Notes: generated by a model from the letters alone, not told the origin. DNA of 5,875 nt from JAFDVL01 sp031371805 (GCA_031371805.1 JANMKB010000327.1:1-5875); one strand, 5' to 3'. Positions 1 through 5,875 are shown, counted from the first letter of the stretch. Made by a program: numbers and translations.

Positions 1-516
1 GCCGCGTAAATCTCCTTCGCCTTCTTCGCCTACAGTGGCGACAAACGCAATCGTGCCGCGCGTTTTTATCCGGGCGTGCGTGAGAGATTCGATCATCGCA
101 ATCAGCGCCGCCAACCCGGAAGCATTATCGCCAATGCCGGGCGCCAGTAATTTCGTAATGAATGTTTTGACTTTGATTTCAGTGTTTTCAGGAAAAACCG
201 TGTCGAGGTGCGCGGAGACTACGAGCAATGGATCGTCGCTGCTGCCATGATAAAACCCGATGACATTTCCCACCGCATCAGTCTGAATATCTGTCAAACC
301 TGCTGCCGCAAAACGTCGGGCGATATACTCGCCACGTTCCTGTTCCTGAAACGGAGGTGCCGGAATTTCACAAATCCGAATCAGTTCATCGGTGAAGAGA
401 GCGGAACTCTTTTTTATATAATCAAAGGCCCGCGCAACCTGATCGTGACGCAACAATGAGGCGAGTGAATCGGGTGGCTGTTTGTCAGCAATAAGGGGGA
501 GTATTGATGCGGACAT
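1..516 (-). CDS. M20/M25/M40-family metallopeptidase, N-terminal part (cut by the left edge)
   Basis: This minus-strand frame stays open from an ATG at 516-514 to base 1 (172 codons) and continues outside the window. Motifs expected for a co-catalytic zinc M20 peptidase appear in the right order: SAHLDTVF at residues 101-108 (H103 zinc ligand, D105 activating Asp), GIGDNASG at 127-134 (D130 as bridging Asp) and VGEEGEGDLRG at 162-172 (E164 general base, E165 zinc ligand). The segment ICEIPAPPFQE at 48-58 is the usual N-terminal family signature. No signal peptide is visible, so a cytoplasmic aminopeptidase/dipeptidase-like hydrolase is likely; the substrate cannot be told. An AGAGGA ribosome binding site (complement of 521-526) precedes the ATG by 4 nt, supporting this start. 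The gene is divergent from pilB and has no evident pilus role. The missing C-terminal half should hold the dimerisation domain and the remaining metal ligand. Confidence 0.9.
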   Translation of the reverse strand, partial: MSASILPLIADKQPPDSLASLLRHDQVARAFDYIKKSSALFTDELIRICEIPAPPFQEQERGEYIARRFAAAGLTDIQTDAVGNVIGFYHGSSDDPLLVVSAHLDTVFPENTEIKVKTFITKLLAPGIGDNASGLAALIAMIESLTHARIKTRGTIAFVATVGEEGEGDLRG

Positions 517-626
517 AAATTCCTCTGACGTAACGAATTTTATTTTCCTGCGCGGCGCGAAATGTTAGTGGAAAAGCTAATTTCGTGAGAACGGAGAAAC
601 CTTTATACCTCATATCGCTACCTGGA

Positions 627-640
627 TGAAAATGCCTGAC
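627..640 (+). repeat. Third, isolated copy of the palindrome arm motif
   Basis: TGAAAATGCCTGAC at 627-640 matches the left palindrome arm at 706-719 (TGAAAAGGCCTGAA) at 12 of 14 positions. Bases 629-639 are also an exact 11-bp reverse complement of 730-740. It lies in the leader of the peptidase transcript, 79 bp from the left arm. It could be an auxiliary operator half-site or an alternative base-pairing partner in RNA; the function is inferred. Confidence 0.5.
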
Positions 641-677
641 AAAACTACTTTTTGATGACCGCCGAAAGAATTGAAAA

Positions 678-705
678 TTTATCCGGCAACCAGCCAAAAA
701 GTCAA
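678..705 (-). promoter_or_regulatory. Putative sigma70-type promoter for the peptidase gene
   Basis: Read on the minus strand, a -35 box TTGACT (705-700; 5 of 6 matches to TTGACA) is followed after 16 nt by GATAAA (683-678; 4 of 6 matches to TATAAT). Transcription would start near 671, leaving a leader of about 155 nt before the peptidase ATG. A second -10-like TATAAA (607-602) lies closer to the gene but has only a weak -35 partner (TTCATC). Predicted from sequence only. Confidence 0.45.
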
Positions 706-747
706 TGAAAAGGCCTGAAATAAAAGAGTTCAGGCATTTTTCTTGAC
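701..747. repeat. 47-nt near-palindrome spanning both divergent -35 boxes
   Basis: The arm 701-719 (GTCAATGAAAAGGCCTGAA) and the reverse complement of 729-747 (GTCAAGAAAAATGCCTGAA) match at 16 of 19 positions around a 9-nt centre (720-728). The inner 7 bp (713-719 with 729-735) form a perfect hairpin stem, followed by T-rich sequence in both directions, so it could also act as a weak bidirectional terminator. The outer five bases of each arm are the TTGAC of the peptidase and pilB -35 boxes. That position fits an operator for a dimeric regulator controlling both genes, or an insulator between them. No regulator is identifiable from the window. Confidence 0.7.
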
Positions 748-771
748 AATTTATGTCACCTGACTTAGTAT
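743..771 (+). promoter_or_regulatory. Putative sigma70-type promoter for the pil operon
   Basis: A perfect -35 hexamer TTGACA (743-748) is followed after 17 nt by TAGTAT (766-771; 4 of 6 matches to TATAAT). The expected start is around 778. It is the best promoter-like sequence upstream of pilB and suggests housekeeping expression of the motor genes. I found no sigma54 GG-N10-GC element here. The -35 sits inside the right arm of the 701-747 palindrome, so occupancy of that palindrome would be expected to block this promoter. Confidence 0.6.
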
Positions 772-777
772 CCATTT

Positions 778-889
778 TGTTGCGTTAGACGCTGTTTAAA
801 TACAGTGATAAGCCCCTTCTTCACTGACGACCAGTACCTCATACACATCTTTTACGTCAAGCCCCATGGCGTCGTCGGAGTCAAAAATA
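778..889 (+). other. pilB leader with small hairpins, no recognised riboswitch
   Basis: The predicted leader is about 112 nt to the preferred pilB start. It contains GCGT-TAG-ACGC (782-792), CTGT-TTAAAT-ACAG (792-805) and CAGTGA (803-808) pairing with TCACTG (821-826) over a 12-nt loop. The last two compete for bases 803-805. TGACG (825-829) can also pair with CGTCA (855-859). I do not recognise a c-di-GMP or other riboswitch consensus. No Shine-Dalgarno sequence precedes the ATG at 866, while GGAG at 877-880 stands 9 nt before the ATG at 890. With 517-777, this completes the 373-nt non-coding stretch; no further gene was seen in it. Confidence 0.35.
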
Positions 890-2761
890 ATGTCCGGAAA
901 ATTAGGTGAAATTCTCATTCGTCAAAGTCTGCTTACGCCCGATCAGCTCAAGGAGGCAGTCGAGTATCAACGGCGCAATAATCTTGGACTCAGCGCCAGC
1001 CTGATTAGTATGGGTGTGGTGTCAGAAAATCAAATTACGGGCGCTTTAAGTAAGCAATACGGAGTCCCAGCGATTGATTTTTCAACGGTCGAAATTGAGG
1101 AAAGTGTGACGCGTCTGGTGCCCCGCGAAGTCGCGCAAAAATATTGCGTCATTCCGGTGTCACGACGAGGTTCGACTCTGACATTGGCGATGGCTGATCC
1201 GGCTAATGTTTATGCGATGGATGACATTAAGTTCGTTACCGGGTTCAGTATAGAGCCGGTGGTTGCTTCAGAAGTTGGTGTCCGGCAGGCAATTGAGCGT
1301 GGGTATGGCGGAGCGCGCGGGCTGGATTTGTTGACCGGCAATGAGATGAAAATGTCGGCGATGAATCCGCAGAATCAGCAGTCTGAGGCGACGCTCAACC
1401 GTCCGTTAAAAAAGAAAAAGCCAAAAGATGAAATGAAGCTGGATCAGGGGCTTTCCTCTAATGATTTGGCTTCGGCTGCCAATCTGGTTTCCGAGTTTGA
1501 ATCGGAGTTCGGTGATGCCGAAGAAGCGCTGGAGGTAATGGAGGAACAGTCAGAAATTGATATTCGCTCCCTGGAAGGTTCAAGTCAGGAAGCGCCGGTT
1601 GTCCGCCTGGTGAACGTCATTCTGGTCGAATCGCTCCGCCGGGGAGCTTCTGATATTCACATCGAACCGTATGAGCGTGAATTTCGTGTCAGGTTTCGGA
1701 TTGACGGTATTTTGTACAACATCATGGCGCCGCCTTTGAAGCTGCGTGATGCGCTGATTTCCCGCCTCAAGATCATGTCCAAACTGGACATTTCCGAAAA
1801 ACGCCTGCCACAGGATGGACGTATTAAAATCAAGCTCAGATTTGAAGGAAGATCGCGCGAACTTGATTTCCGTGTTTCTTCTCTACCGACCTTATTTGGG
1901 GAAAAAGTCGTGCTTCGTTTACTTGATAAAGAGAAGCTGATGCTTGATATGACGAAGCTTGGTTTTGAGGTGTCAAGTCTGGAGCGGTTCAAGCGCAACA
2001 TCGAAAAACCTTACGGCATGTGTCTGGTGACAGGCCCGACGGGATCAGGAAAAACGAATACGCTGTATTCCGCGCTGCAATCGCTGAACACGCCGGAAAC
2101 AAATATTATGACCGCCGAAGACCCGGTGGAATTCAATCTGATGGGCATCAATCAGGTGCAGATTAAGGATCAGATTGGCTTGTCGTTTGCCGCCGCTCTC
2201 CGCTCATTTTTGCGGCAGGATCCAAATATTATTCTCGTTGGTGAAATTCGCGATTTTGAAACGGCAGAAATTGCTGTCAAGGCCGCGCTCACTGGTCACA
2301 TGGTGCTCTCGACACTGCACACCAATGACGCGCCTTCAACGGTTTCGCGTTTGATGAATATGGGAATTGAGCCGTTTCTCGTTGCAACCTCCGTCAATTT
2401 GATTCAGGCCCAGCGCCTGATCCGTCGCATTTGCTCAAACTGTAAAACTGACTTATCGGTGCCACCGCCGGCGCTGGTCGAAATTGGCTTCACTGAAGAG
2501 GAAGCCAGCACCATGAAATTATTCAAGGGCAAAGGTTGCGATAAGTGCAACAACACCGGATATAAAGGGCGCGTCGGTTTATACGAAGTGATGGAAATGA
2601 ACGATACCTTACGAGAATTAATTCTGGTCGGTGCCTCAAACCTCGAACTTCGAAAACAGGCGATTGACGATGGCATGATCACACTGCGTGGCAGTGGCCT
2701 GGAAAAAGTTCGCCAGGGGATTACGACCATTGAAGAAGTCGTGCGTGAGACGATTAGATAA
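890..2761 (+). CDS. pilB: Type IV pilus extension ATPase PilB
   Basis: PilB is the cytoplasmic hexameric ATPase that drives pilin polymerisation through PilC. Residue numbers here use the ATG at 890 (623 aa). An N-terminal MshEN domain (about 1-140) carries two c-di-GMP-type motifs (4-27 and 33-56). A charged, low-conservation linker follows (about 141-235, with KKKKPK at 174-179). The GspE/PilB ATPase core has an Asp-box segment DIHIE (255-259), Walker A GPTGSGKT (382-389), AEDPVEF (409-415), Walker B ILVGEIRD (448-455, catalytic-type E452) and His-box H470 and H477. A tetracysteine zinc site (C515, C518, C550, C553) is as in PilB/GspE. The ATG at 890 is preferred over the in-frame ATG at 866 because GGAG lies 9 nt upstream and MSGKLGEIL resembles the Myxococcus PilB N-terminus; the 866 start adds eight residues (MASSESKI). 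First gene of a pilB-pilT-pilC-pilS operon. Identity is certain; only the start is open. Confidence 0.97.
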   Translation: MSGKLGEILIRQSLLTPDQLKEAVEYQRRNNLGLSASLISMGVVSENQITGALSKQYGVPAIDFSTVEIEESVTRLVPREVAQKYCVIPVSRRGSTLTLAMADPANVYAMDDIKFVTGFSIEPVVASEVGVRQAIERGYGGARGLDLLTGNEMKMSAMNPQNQQSEATLNRPLKKKKPKDEMKLDQGLSSNDLASAANLVSEFESEFGDAEEALEVMEEQSEIDIRSLEGSSQEAPVVRLVNVILVESLRRGASDIHIEPYEREFRVRFRIDGILYNIMAPPLKLRDALISRLKIMSKLDISEKRLPQDGRIKIKLRFEGRSRELDFRVSSLPTLFGEKVVLRLLDKEKLMLDMTKLGFEVSSLERFKRNIEKPYGMCLVTGPTGSGKTNTLYSALQSLNTPETNIMTAEDPVEFNLMGINQVQIKDQIGLSFAAALRSFLRQDPNIILVGEIRDFETAEIAVKAALTGHMVLSTLHTNDAPSTVSRLMNMGIEPFLVATSVNLIQAQRLIRRICSNCKTDLSVPPPALVEIGFTEEEASTMKLFKGKGCDKCNNTGYKGRVGLYEVMEMNDTLRELILVGASNLELRKQAIDDGMITLRGSGLEKVRQGITTIEEVVRETIR

Positions 2762-2794
2762 TTAATCTGAGGCAAACACTTATTAGCGCCTTTC

Positions 2795-2836
2795 CCTGGA
2801 ACCTGGAGAAGAATTTACCTGCAACTTGGAAAAGAA
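2795..2836 (+). repeat. Imperfect 19-nt direct repeat in the pilB-pilT gap
   Basis: Bases 2795-2813 (CCTGGAACCTGGAGAAGAA) and 2818-2836 (CCTGCAACTTGGAAAAGAA) agree at 16 of 19 positions and are separated by 4 nt. Each ends in a purine-rich, ribosome-binding-site-like stretch; the second lies just before the ATG at 2844. This may be a small tandem duplication of the pilT translation-initiation region. No terminator was seen in this 111-nt gap, so read-through from pilB into pilT is expected. Confidence 0.5.
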
Positions 2837-2843
2837 AATATCT

Positions 2844-2872
2844 ATGGCAAATAAAATCTTACCCTGACTGAA
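2844..2872 (+). other. Probable original pilT start region, out of frame by one base
   Basis: ATG at 2844 follows a purine-rich GGAAAAG stretch (2829-2835), but its frame reads MANKILP and stops at TGA 2865-2867. The pilT frame has a stop at 2852-2854 and then reads N-L-T-L-T-E-L-L-K-K-M. The segment LTLTELL matches the start of known PilT proteins (for example MDITELL in Pseudomonas, from memory). Adding a single A to the A-run at 2853-2856 would join the two frames as MANKNLTLTELLKKM. This looks like a one-base deletion, either an assembly or sequencing error at a homopolymer or a real mutation. Confidence 0.65.
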
Positions 2873-4150
2873 TTGCTGAAAAAAATGACCGAGATGCGCG
2901 GTTCAGATTTGCACATCACGTTGAATTCACCGCCCCAGATTCGCGTTGATGGTCACATTCATCCCTTACCGGAGTTTAGTCCGATGAATGCAGCGGATAC
3001 TAAATCACTGGCGTATTCAGTATTGACTGATGCGCAAAAACATCGGTTTGAAGAAGACATGGAGTTGGATTTTTCCTTCGGGGTCAAAGGCCTCTCGCGT
3101 TTTCGCGCCAACCTCTTCAATCAAAAAGGTGCAGTCGGCGCAGTCTTTCGCGCCATCCCTTACGAAATCAGAACCTTTGAACAGCTTAACCTGCCGCCCA
3201 CGGTCCAGACTTTGTGCGATAAACCGCGCGGACTGATTCTGGTGACAGGGCCGACCGGTTCGGGTAAATCCACCACTTTGGCGGCGATGCTCGACAAAAT
3301 TAATCGTGATCGGAACGATCATATTTTGACGATTGAAGACCCGATTGAGTTTTTGCATCAACACAAAAATTGTCTGGTCAATCAGCGCGAAATTAAAGCT
3401 GACACGCATAGTTTTGGTGCGGCGCTGAAATCTGCTTTGCGCCAAGACCCTGATGTGGTGCTGATCGGCGAAATGCGCGATTTGGAAACCATTGAGGCGG
3501 CGTTGCGCATTGCTGAAACCGGACATATGACCTTTGGCACACTGCACACGAATTCGGCGGCGGCGACCATCAACCGCGTGATTGACGTTTTTCCGGCTTA
3601 TCAGCAATCGCAAATTCGGGCGCAATTGAGCATGGTTTTAGAGGGTGTCTTGTGTCAGCATCTGATTCCTAAAGCATTCAGTACAGGTCGTGCCATGGCG
3701 CTCGAAATCCTGATCCCGAATCCGGCGATCAGAAACCTGATTCGGGAAGATAAAATCCATCAAATCTATTCAATGATGCAGACCGGGCAGGAACGATATG
3801 GGATGCAGACGCTTAATCAATCCCTGGCGTCGCTCTACTTTCAGAAACAAATCACGATTGAGTCTGCGCTCCAGCGTTCGGCGAACCCGGAAGAATTGGA
3901 AGACCTGATCAATCGCGGTTCGGGCGTAATTAATTTTTCCGGTGAACGGGCGACGGCGAATACGCACACTCCGGCGAACAAGATTACGTCAGAGTGGCGT
4001 GGACTGGGTTCACCAGCACCGCCGGGAACAGTGAATCCATTTCCGGCGCAACCCGTTGCGCCGCCCCCCACGCCGGGAGCGAATCCGTTTACGTCACCGC
4101 CGGCAACGCCGGGCGCCAATCCATTTGGAACACCACCCGGGCGACGTTAA
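2873..4150 (+). CDS. pilT: Type IV pilus retraction ATPase PilT with extended C-terminal tail
   Basis: PilT is the hexameric ATPase that depolymerises the pilus, powering twitching. Residues are counted from TTG 2873 (425 aa). Visible motifs are GSDLHIT (10-16), Walker A GPTGSGKS (126-133), IEDPIEF (154-160), Walker B VVLIGEMRD (195-203, E200), His-box H218 and H225, and the PilT hallmark AIRNLIRE (285-292) needed for retraction. The typical protein is about 345-370 aa and ends near residue 345 here. The remaining 80 or so residues are a Pro/Gly/Ala-rich tail with three NPF motifs. The start is doubtful: TTG 2873, CTG 2864 and ATG 2885 all lack a ribosome binding site, and the likely true ATG at 2844 is one base out of frame. 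The ATPase core is intact, so any accessible start would make an enzyme lacking at most a few N-terminal residues. It lies 111 nt after pilB. Confidence 0.95.
   Translation: MLKKMTEMRGSDLHITLNSPPQIRVDGHIHPLPEFSPMNAADTKSLAYSVLTDAQKHRFEEDMELDFSFGVKGLSRFRANLFNQKGAVGAVFRAIPYEIRTFEQLNLPPTVQTLCDKPRGLILVTGPTGSGKSTTLAAMLDKINRDRNDHILTIEDPIEFLHQHKNCLVNQREIKADTHSFGAALKSALRQDPDVVLIGEMRDLETIEAALRIAETGHMTFGTLHTNSAAATINRVIDVFPAYQQSQIRAQLSMVLEGVLCQHLIPKAFSTGRAMALEILIPNPAIRNLIREDKIHQIYSMMQTGQERYGMQTLNQSLASLYFQKQITIESALQRSANPEELEDLINRGSGVINFSGERATANTHTPANKITSEWRGLGSPAPPGTVNPFPAQPVAPPPTPGANPFTSPPATPGANPFGTPPGRR
4022..4126 (+). repeat. NPF-containing repeats encoding the PilT tail
   Basis: Two 21-nt units, 4070-4090 and 4106-4126, both encode TPGANPF and differ at three bases, all synonymous third positions. 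A weaker third unit at 4022-4042 encodes PGTVNPF. The units fall at PilT residues 384-390, 400-406 and 412-418, embedded in a Pro-rich, presumably disordered tail ending in GRR. Differences only at silent positions hint at selection on the peptide, though three sites are few. Confidence 0.75.
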
Positions 4151-4276
4151 ATTGCCAGGCCAACTGTCTGTGCGATTTGACTGCTGGCCCCGGTTGAAAA
4201 GCGCAGATGTTCAGGTGGAGAAGTTGGAGCAGCGACAACGAGCTTCGACGCTTAATAAATTCTGGAATAAATTTTA

Positions 4277-4283
4277 GAGAGGA
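4277..4283 (+). promoter_or_regulatory. Ribosome binding site of pilC
   Basis: GAGAGGA lies 5 nt before the ATG at 4289 and fixes the pilC start. It is clearly the best Shine-Dalgarno sequence in the + strand operon; pilT and the putative pilS have none that is convincing. The rest of the 138-nt pilT-pilC gap shows no convincing promoter, terminator or small gene. Confidence 0.8.
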
Positions 4284-4288
4284 ACAAA

Positions 4289-5515
4289 ATGCCAACCTAC
4301 GTTTTTAAGGGCCGCAATCGAGCGAATGAAATTGTGACGGGAGAACGCGCCGCAGAAAATCGCGAGGCGTTGGATAAAATTCTCAAACGCGAGCAAATTA
4401 TTCTGACCAGCGTGCGCGAGAAAGGGAAAGAATTTGCCCTGCCAAAGTTCGGCAAAAGCCAAACCGTCAACGCTAGAGACTTAGCCATTTTTACCCGTCA
4501 ATTTTCAGTCATGATTGATGCCGGCTTACCGCTGGTGCAATGCCTGGATATTCTGGGCGGTCAGCAACCAAATAAATTTTTTGCCCAGTCAATCAAAAGT
4601 GTGCAGGCCGATGTCGAAGCGGGCAACACCCTGGCTGGCGCGATGGAAAAACATCCCAAAGTCTTTGATCGGCTTTACACCAACATGGTGGCGGCAGGCG
4701 AGGCGGGCGGTATTCTGGATGGCATCCTGCAACGGCTTTCGATTTATATCGAAAAGGCCGTCAAACTTAAAACTGATATTAAAAGCGCGATGACCTATCC
4801 CGTCATTGTGATCGTGATGGCGGTCATCGTGATCTCGGTGATTTTAATTTTTGTTATTCCATCGTTTGCGAAAATCTTTAAGGAGTTACTGGGTACGGAG
4901 GACGGCTTACCGCTGCCGACGCAATTAGTCGTCAATATGAGTAGTTTTCTGGTGTCTTACTGGTGGGTGGCGCTGACAATTATTTTTGGCACGTGGTGGG
5001 GCTTCAAGTGGTATTACGCAACGCCCAAAGGTAATCGCCAAATTGATTATCTCATGCTTAACTCGCCTATTTTTGGCGCGGTCGTGCAAAAAGTCGCGGT
5101 TGCGCGATTTGCGCGGACGCTCGCCACTCTGATTGCTTCAGGTGTGGCGATTCTTGAGGCACTGGATATTACGGCGCGGACTTCCGGCAATATAATTATC
5201 CAGGAAGCAATCATGAAAATTCGTGCCGGAGTTGAGCGCGGACAAACCCTGGTTGAGCCGCTGAACGCCACCAAAGTTTTTCCCAATATGGTTAGTCAGA
5301 TGATTGGCATCGGCGAACAAACCGGGGCGCTGGATAACATGCTCGGCAAAATTGCTGATTTCTATGAACAGGAAGTGGATGTGGCCGTGGCGGGTCTCTT
5401 AACTTTGATTGAGCCGTTAATGATTGGTTTTCTGGGGATCAGTATTGGTGGCATCGTGATTGCGATGTACATGCCGCTGTTCTCGCTGATCGGGAAATTG
5501 TCCAATAAAGGGTAA
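4289..5515 (+). CDS. pilC: Type IV pilus inner-membrane platform protein PilC
   Basis: PilC is the GspF-family polytopic membrane protein on which PilB or PilT docks and that hands pilins to or from the growing fibre. The 408-aa length is typical. It starts MPTYVFKGRN, as family members commonly do, after a strong ribosome binding site. Two T2SSF cytoplasmic domains are visible, about residues 68-190 and 271-393, with matching elements RQFSVMIDAGLPL / ARTLATLIASGVAI and AAGEAGGILD / GIGEQTGALD. Three hydrophobic helices are expected at about 169-191 (after the TYP motif), 216-240 and 368-396. No truncation or odd residue was noticed. It lies in the same operon as pilB and pilT, 138 nt downstream of pilT. 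Confidence 0.97.
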   Translation: MPTYVFKGRNRANEIVTGERAAENREALDKILKREQIILTSVREKGKEFALPKFGKSQTVNARDLAIFTRQFSVMIDAGLPLVQCLDILGGQQPNKFFAQSIKSVQADVEAGNTLAGAMEKHPKVFDRLYTNMVAAGEAGGILDGILQRLSIYIEKAVKLKTDIKSAMTYPVIVIVMAVIVISVILIFVIPSFAKIFKELLGTEDGLPLPTQLVVNMSSFLVSYWWVALTIIFGTWWGFKWYYATPKGNRQIDYLMLNSPIFGAVVQKVAVARFARTLATLIASGVAILEALDITARTSGNIIIQEAIMKIRAGVERGQTLVEPLNATKVFPNMVSQMIGIGEQTGALDNMLGKIADFYEQEVDVAVAGLLTLIEPLMIGFLGISIGGIVIAMYMPLFSLIGKLSNKG

Positions 5516-5551
5516 TCGCAAAAATGTGTTGAATTGTCCTTCTGAATCATC

Positions 5552-5875
5552 ATGGATACAACCCCCCTTGGTCGCATGAAAAATGGCTCTGAGGAGCAAC
5601 TGAAGAAAAACCTCACCTGGCTTTTGATCGGGCGGATCATCGCCGTGCTCATGCTTTTGGTGGTCGCCTTCGCCATTCATCGTTTGATGAAGGTCGTGCT
5701 GATCTTTGATAGTGTAATTTGGGTGGCGGCCTCCACCTTTGGACTGAGTCTGATTTATGGCGTGCTCTTACGGGTGGCCGGGAATTACAAACTTCAGGCT
5801 TACCTGCAAATGGTCTTTGATATTTTGCTGGTGACCTGGCTGGTGCAGGGAACCGGAACGGTGCAATCGCCGTTT
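5552..5875 (+). CDS. pilS: Putative PilS-type membrane sensor histidine kinase, N-terminal part (cut by the right edge)
   Basis: The frame is open from ATG 5552 to the window end (108 codons). After a short polar start (EEQLKKN at 14-20), the sequence reads LTWLLIGRIIAVLMLLVVAFAI (21-42), followed by further hydrophobic stretches near 46-74 and 82-100 with short connections. This multi-helix N-terminus resembles PilS-like sensor kinases, which place several transmembrane helices before PAS and histidine kinase domains. The kinase domains would lie outside the window, so the call rests on this topology and on following pilB-pilT-pilC. If correct, it would phosphorylate a PilR response regulator to control pilin transcription. 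An in-frame stop at 5543-5545 prevents a longer start. Neither ATG 5552 nor the in-frame ATG 5576 has a clear ribosome binding site. It begins 36 nt after the pilC stop. Another polytopic membrane protein remains possible. Confidence 0.65.
   Translation, partial: MDTTPLGRMKNGSEEQLKKNLTWLLIGRIIAVLMLLVVAFAIHRLMKVVLIFDSVIWVAASTFGLSLIYGVLLRVAGNYKLQAYLQMVFDILLVTWLVQGTGTVQSPF

Noticed and set aside
35..459. Two overlapping plus-strand open frames at the left end
   Set aside because: They lie antisense to the M20 peptidase, whose catalytic motifs are unmistakable on the minus strand; the plus-strand products have no domain character.
713..741. Rho-independent terminator with T-tract on the plus strand
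   Set aside because: The hairpin is real, but no plus-strand gene ends upstream and it merges into the -35 of the pil promoter, so it is reported as part of a palindrome rather than as a terminator.
485..775. 96-codon minus-strand open frame across the divergent intergenic region
   Set aside because: It overlaps the start of the peptidase gene in another frame, crosses both predicted promoters and the palindrome, and shows no recognisable motif.
866..889. Eight-residue N-terminal extension of PilB from ATG 866
   Set aside because: It lacks a ribosome binding site, while ATG 890 has GGAG at 9 nt and gives the family-typical N-terminus; kept only as an alternative start.
3017..3625. 202-codon minus-strand open frame inside pilT
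   Set aside because: It is the antisense of the conserved PilT ATPase core; codon constraint on pilT explains the open frame and the product looks like no known family.
4177..4205. Possible internal promoter before pilC (TTGACT at 4177-4182)
   Set aside because: No acceptable -10 hexamer lies at 16-18 nt spacing, and the nearby TGGCCCC-type sequence has the wrong spacing for a sigma54 site.

Overview
The window is a chromosomal type IV pilus (T4P) motor locus. A divergent metallopeptidase gene, cut by the left edge, lies upstream. The + strand then carries pilB (extension ATPase), pilT (retraction ATPase), pilC (inner-membrane platform) and the first 108 codons of a membrane sensor gene that is probably the PilS histidine kinase, cut by the right edge. 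The order pilB-pilT-pilC-pilS matches, from memory, the arrangement in Myxococcus xanthus, where pilR and pilA follow. Moderate GC content, Myxococcus-like protein sequences and an M20 peptidase resembling acidobacterial ones suggest an environmental Acidobacteriota (Blastocatellia-like) or related deltaproteobacterial lineage. This placement is inference; no rRNA or other taxonomic marker is present.

Layout: 1-516 (minus) is the N-terminal 172 residues of an M20-type metallopeptidase. 517-889 is a divergent intergenic and leader region. It holds two back-to-back sigma70-like promoters whose -35 boxes form the two ends of a 47-nt near-palindrome (701-747), a third copy of the palindrome arm at 627-640, and a leader before pilB with small hairpins. 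890-2761 is pilB. 2762-2872 is a short gap with an imperfect direct repeat and what looks like the original pilT start codon, now out of frame by one base. 2873-4150 is pilT with an unusual Pro/Gly/NPF-rich C-terminal tail. 4151-4288 is a gap ending in a strong ribosome binding site. 4289-5515 is pilC. 5552-5875 is the start of the putative pilS.

Together, PilB and PilT are the opposing hexameric ATPases that dock on PilC to polymerise and depolymerise the pilus. PilS with a PilR partner would control pilin transcription. No CRISPR array, transposon, tRNA or phage gene was seen, and I do not see a new biological system. The items most worth a second look are the displaced pilT start, the promoter-embedded palindrome with its extra half-site, the NPF-repeat tail of PilT, and the altered second c-di-GMP-binding motif of PilB.
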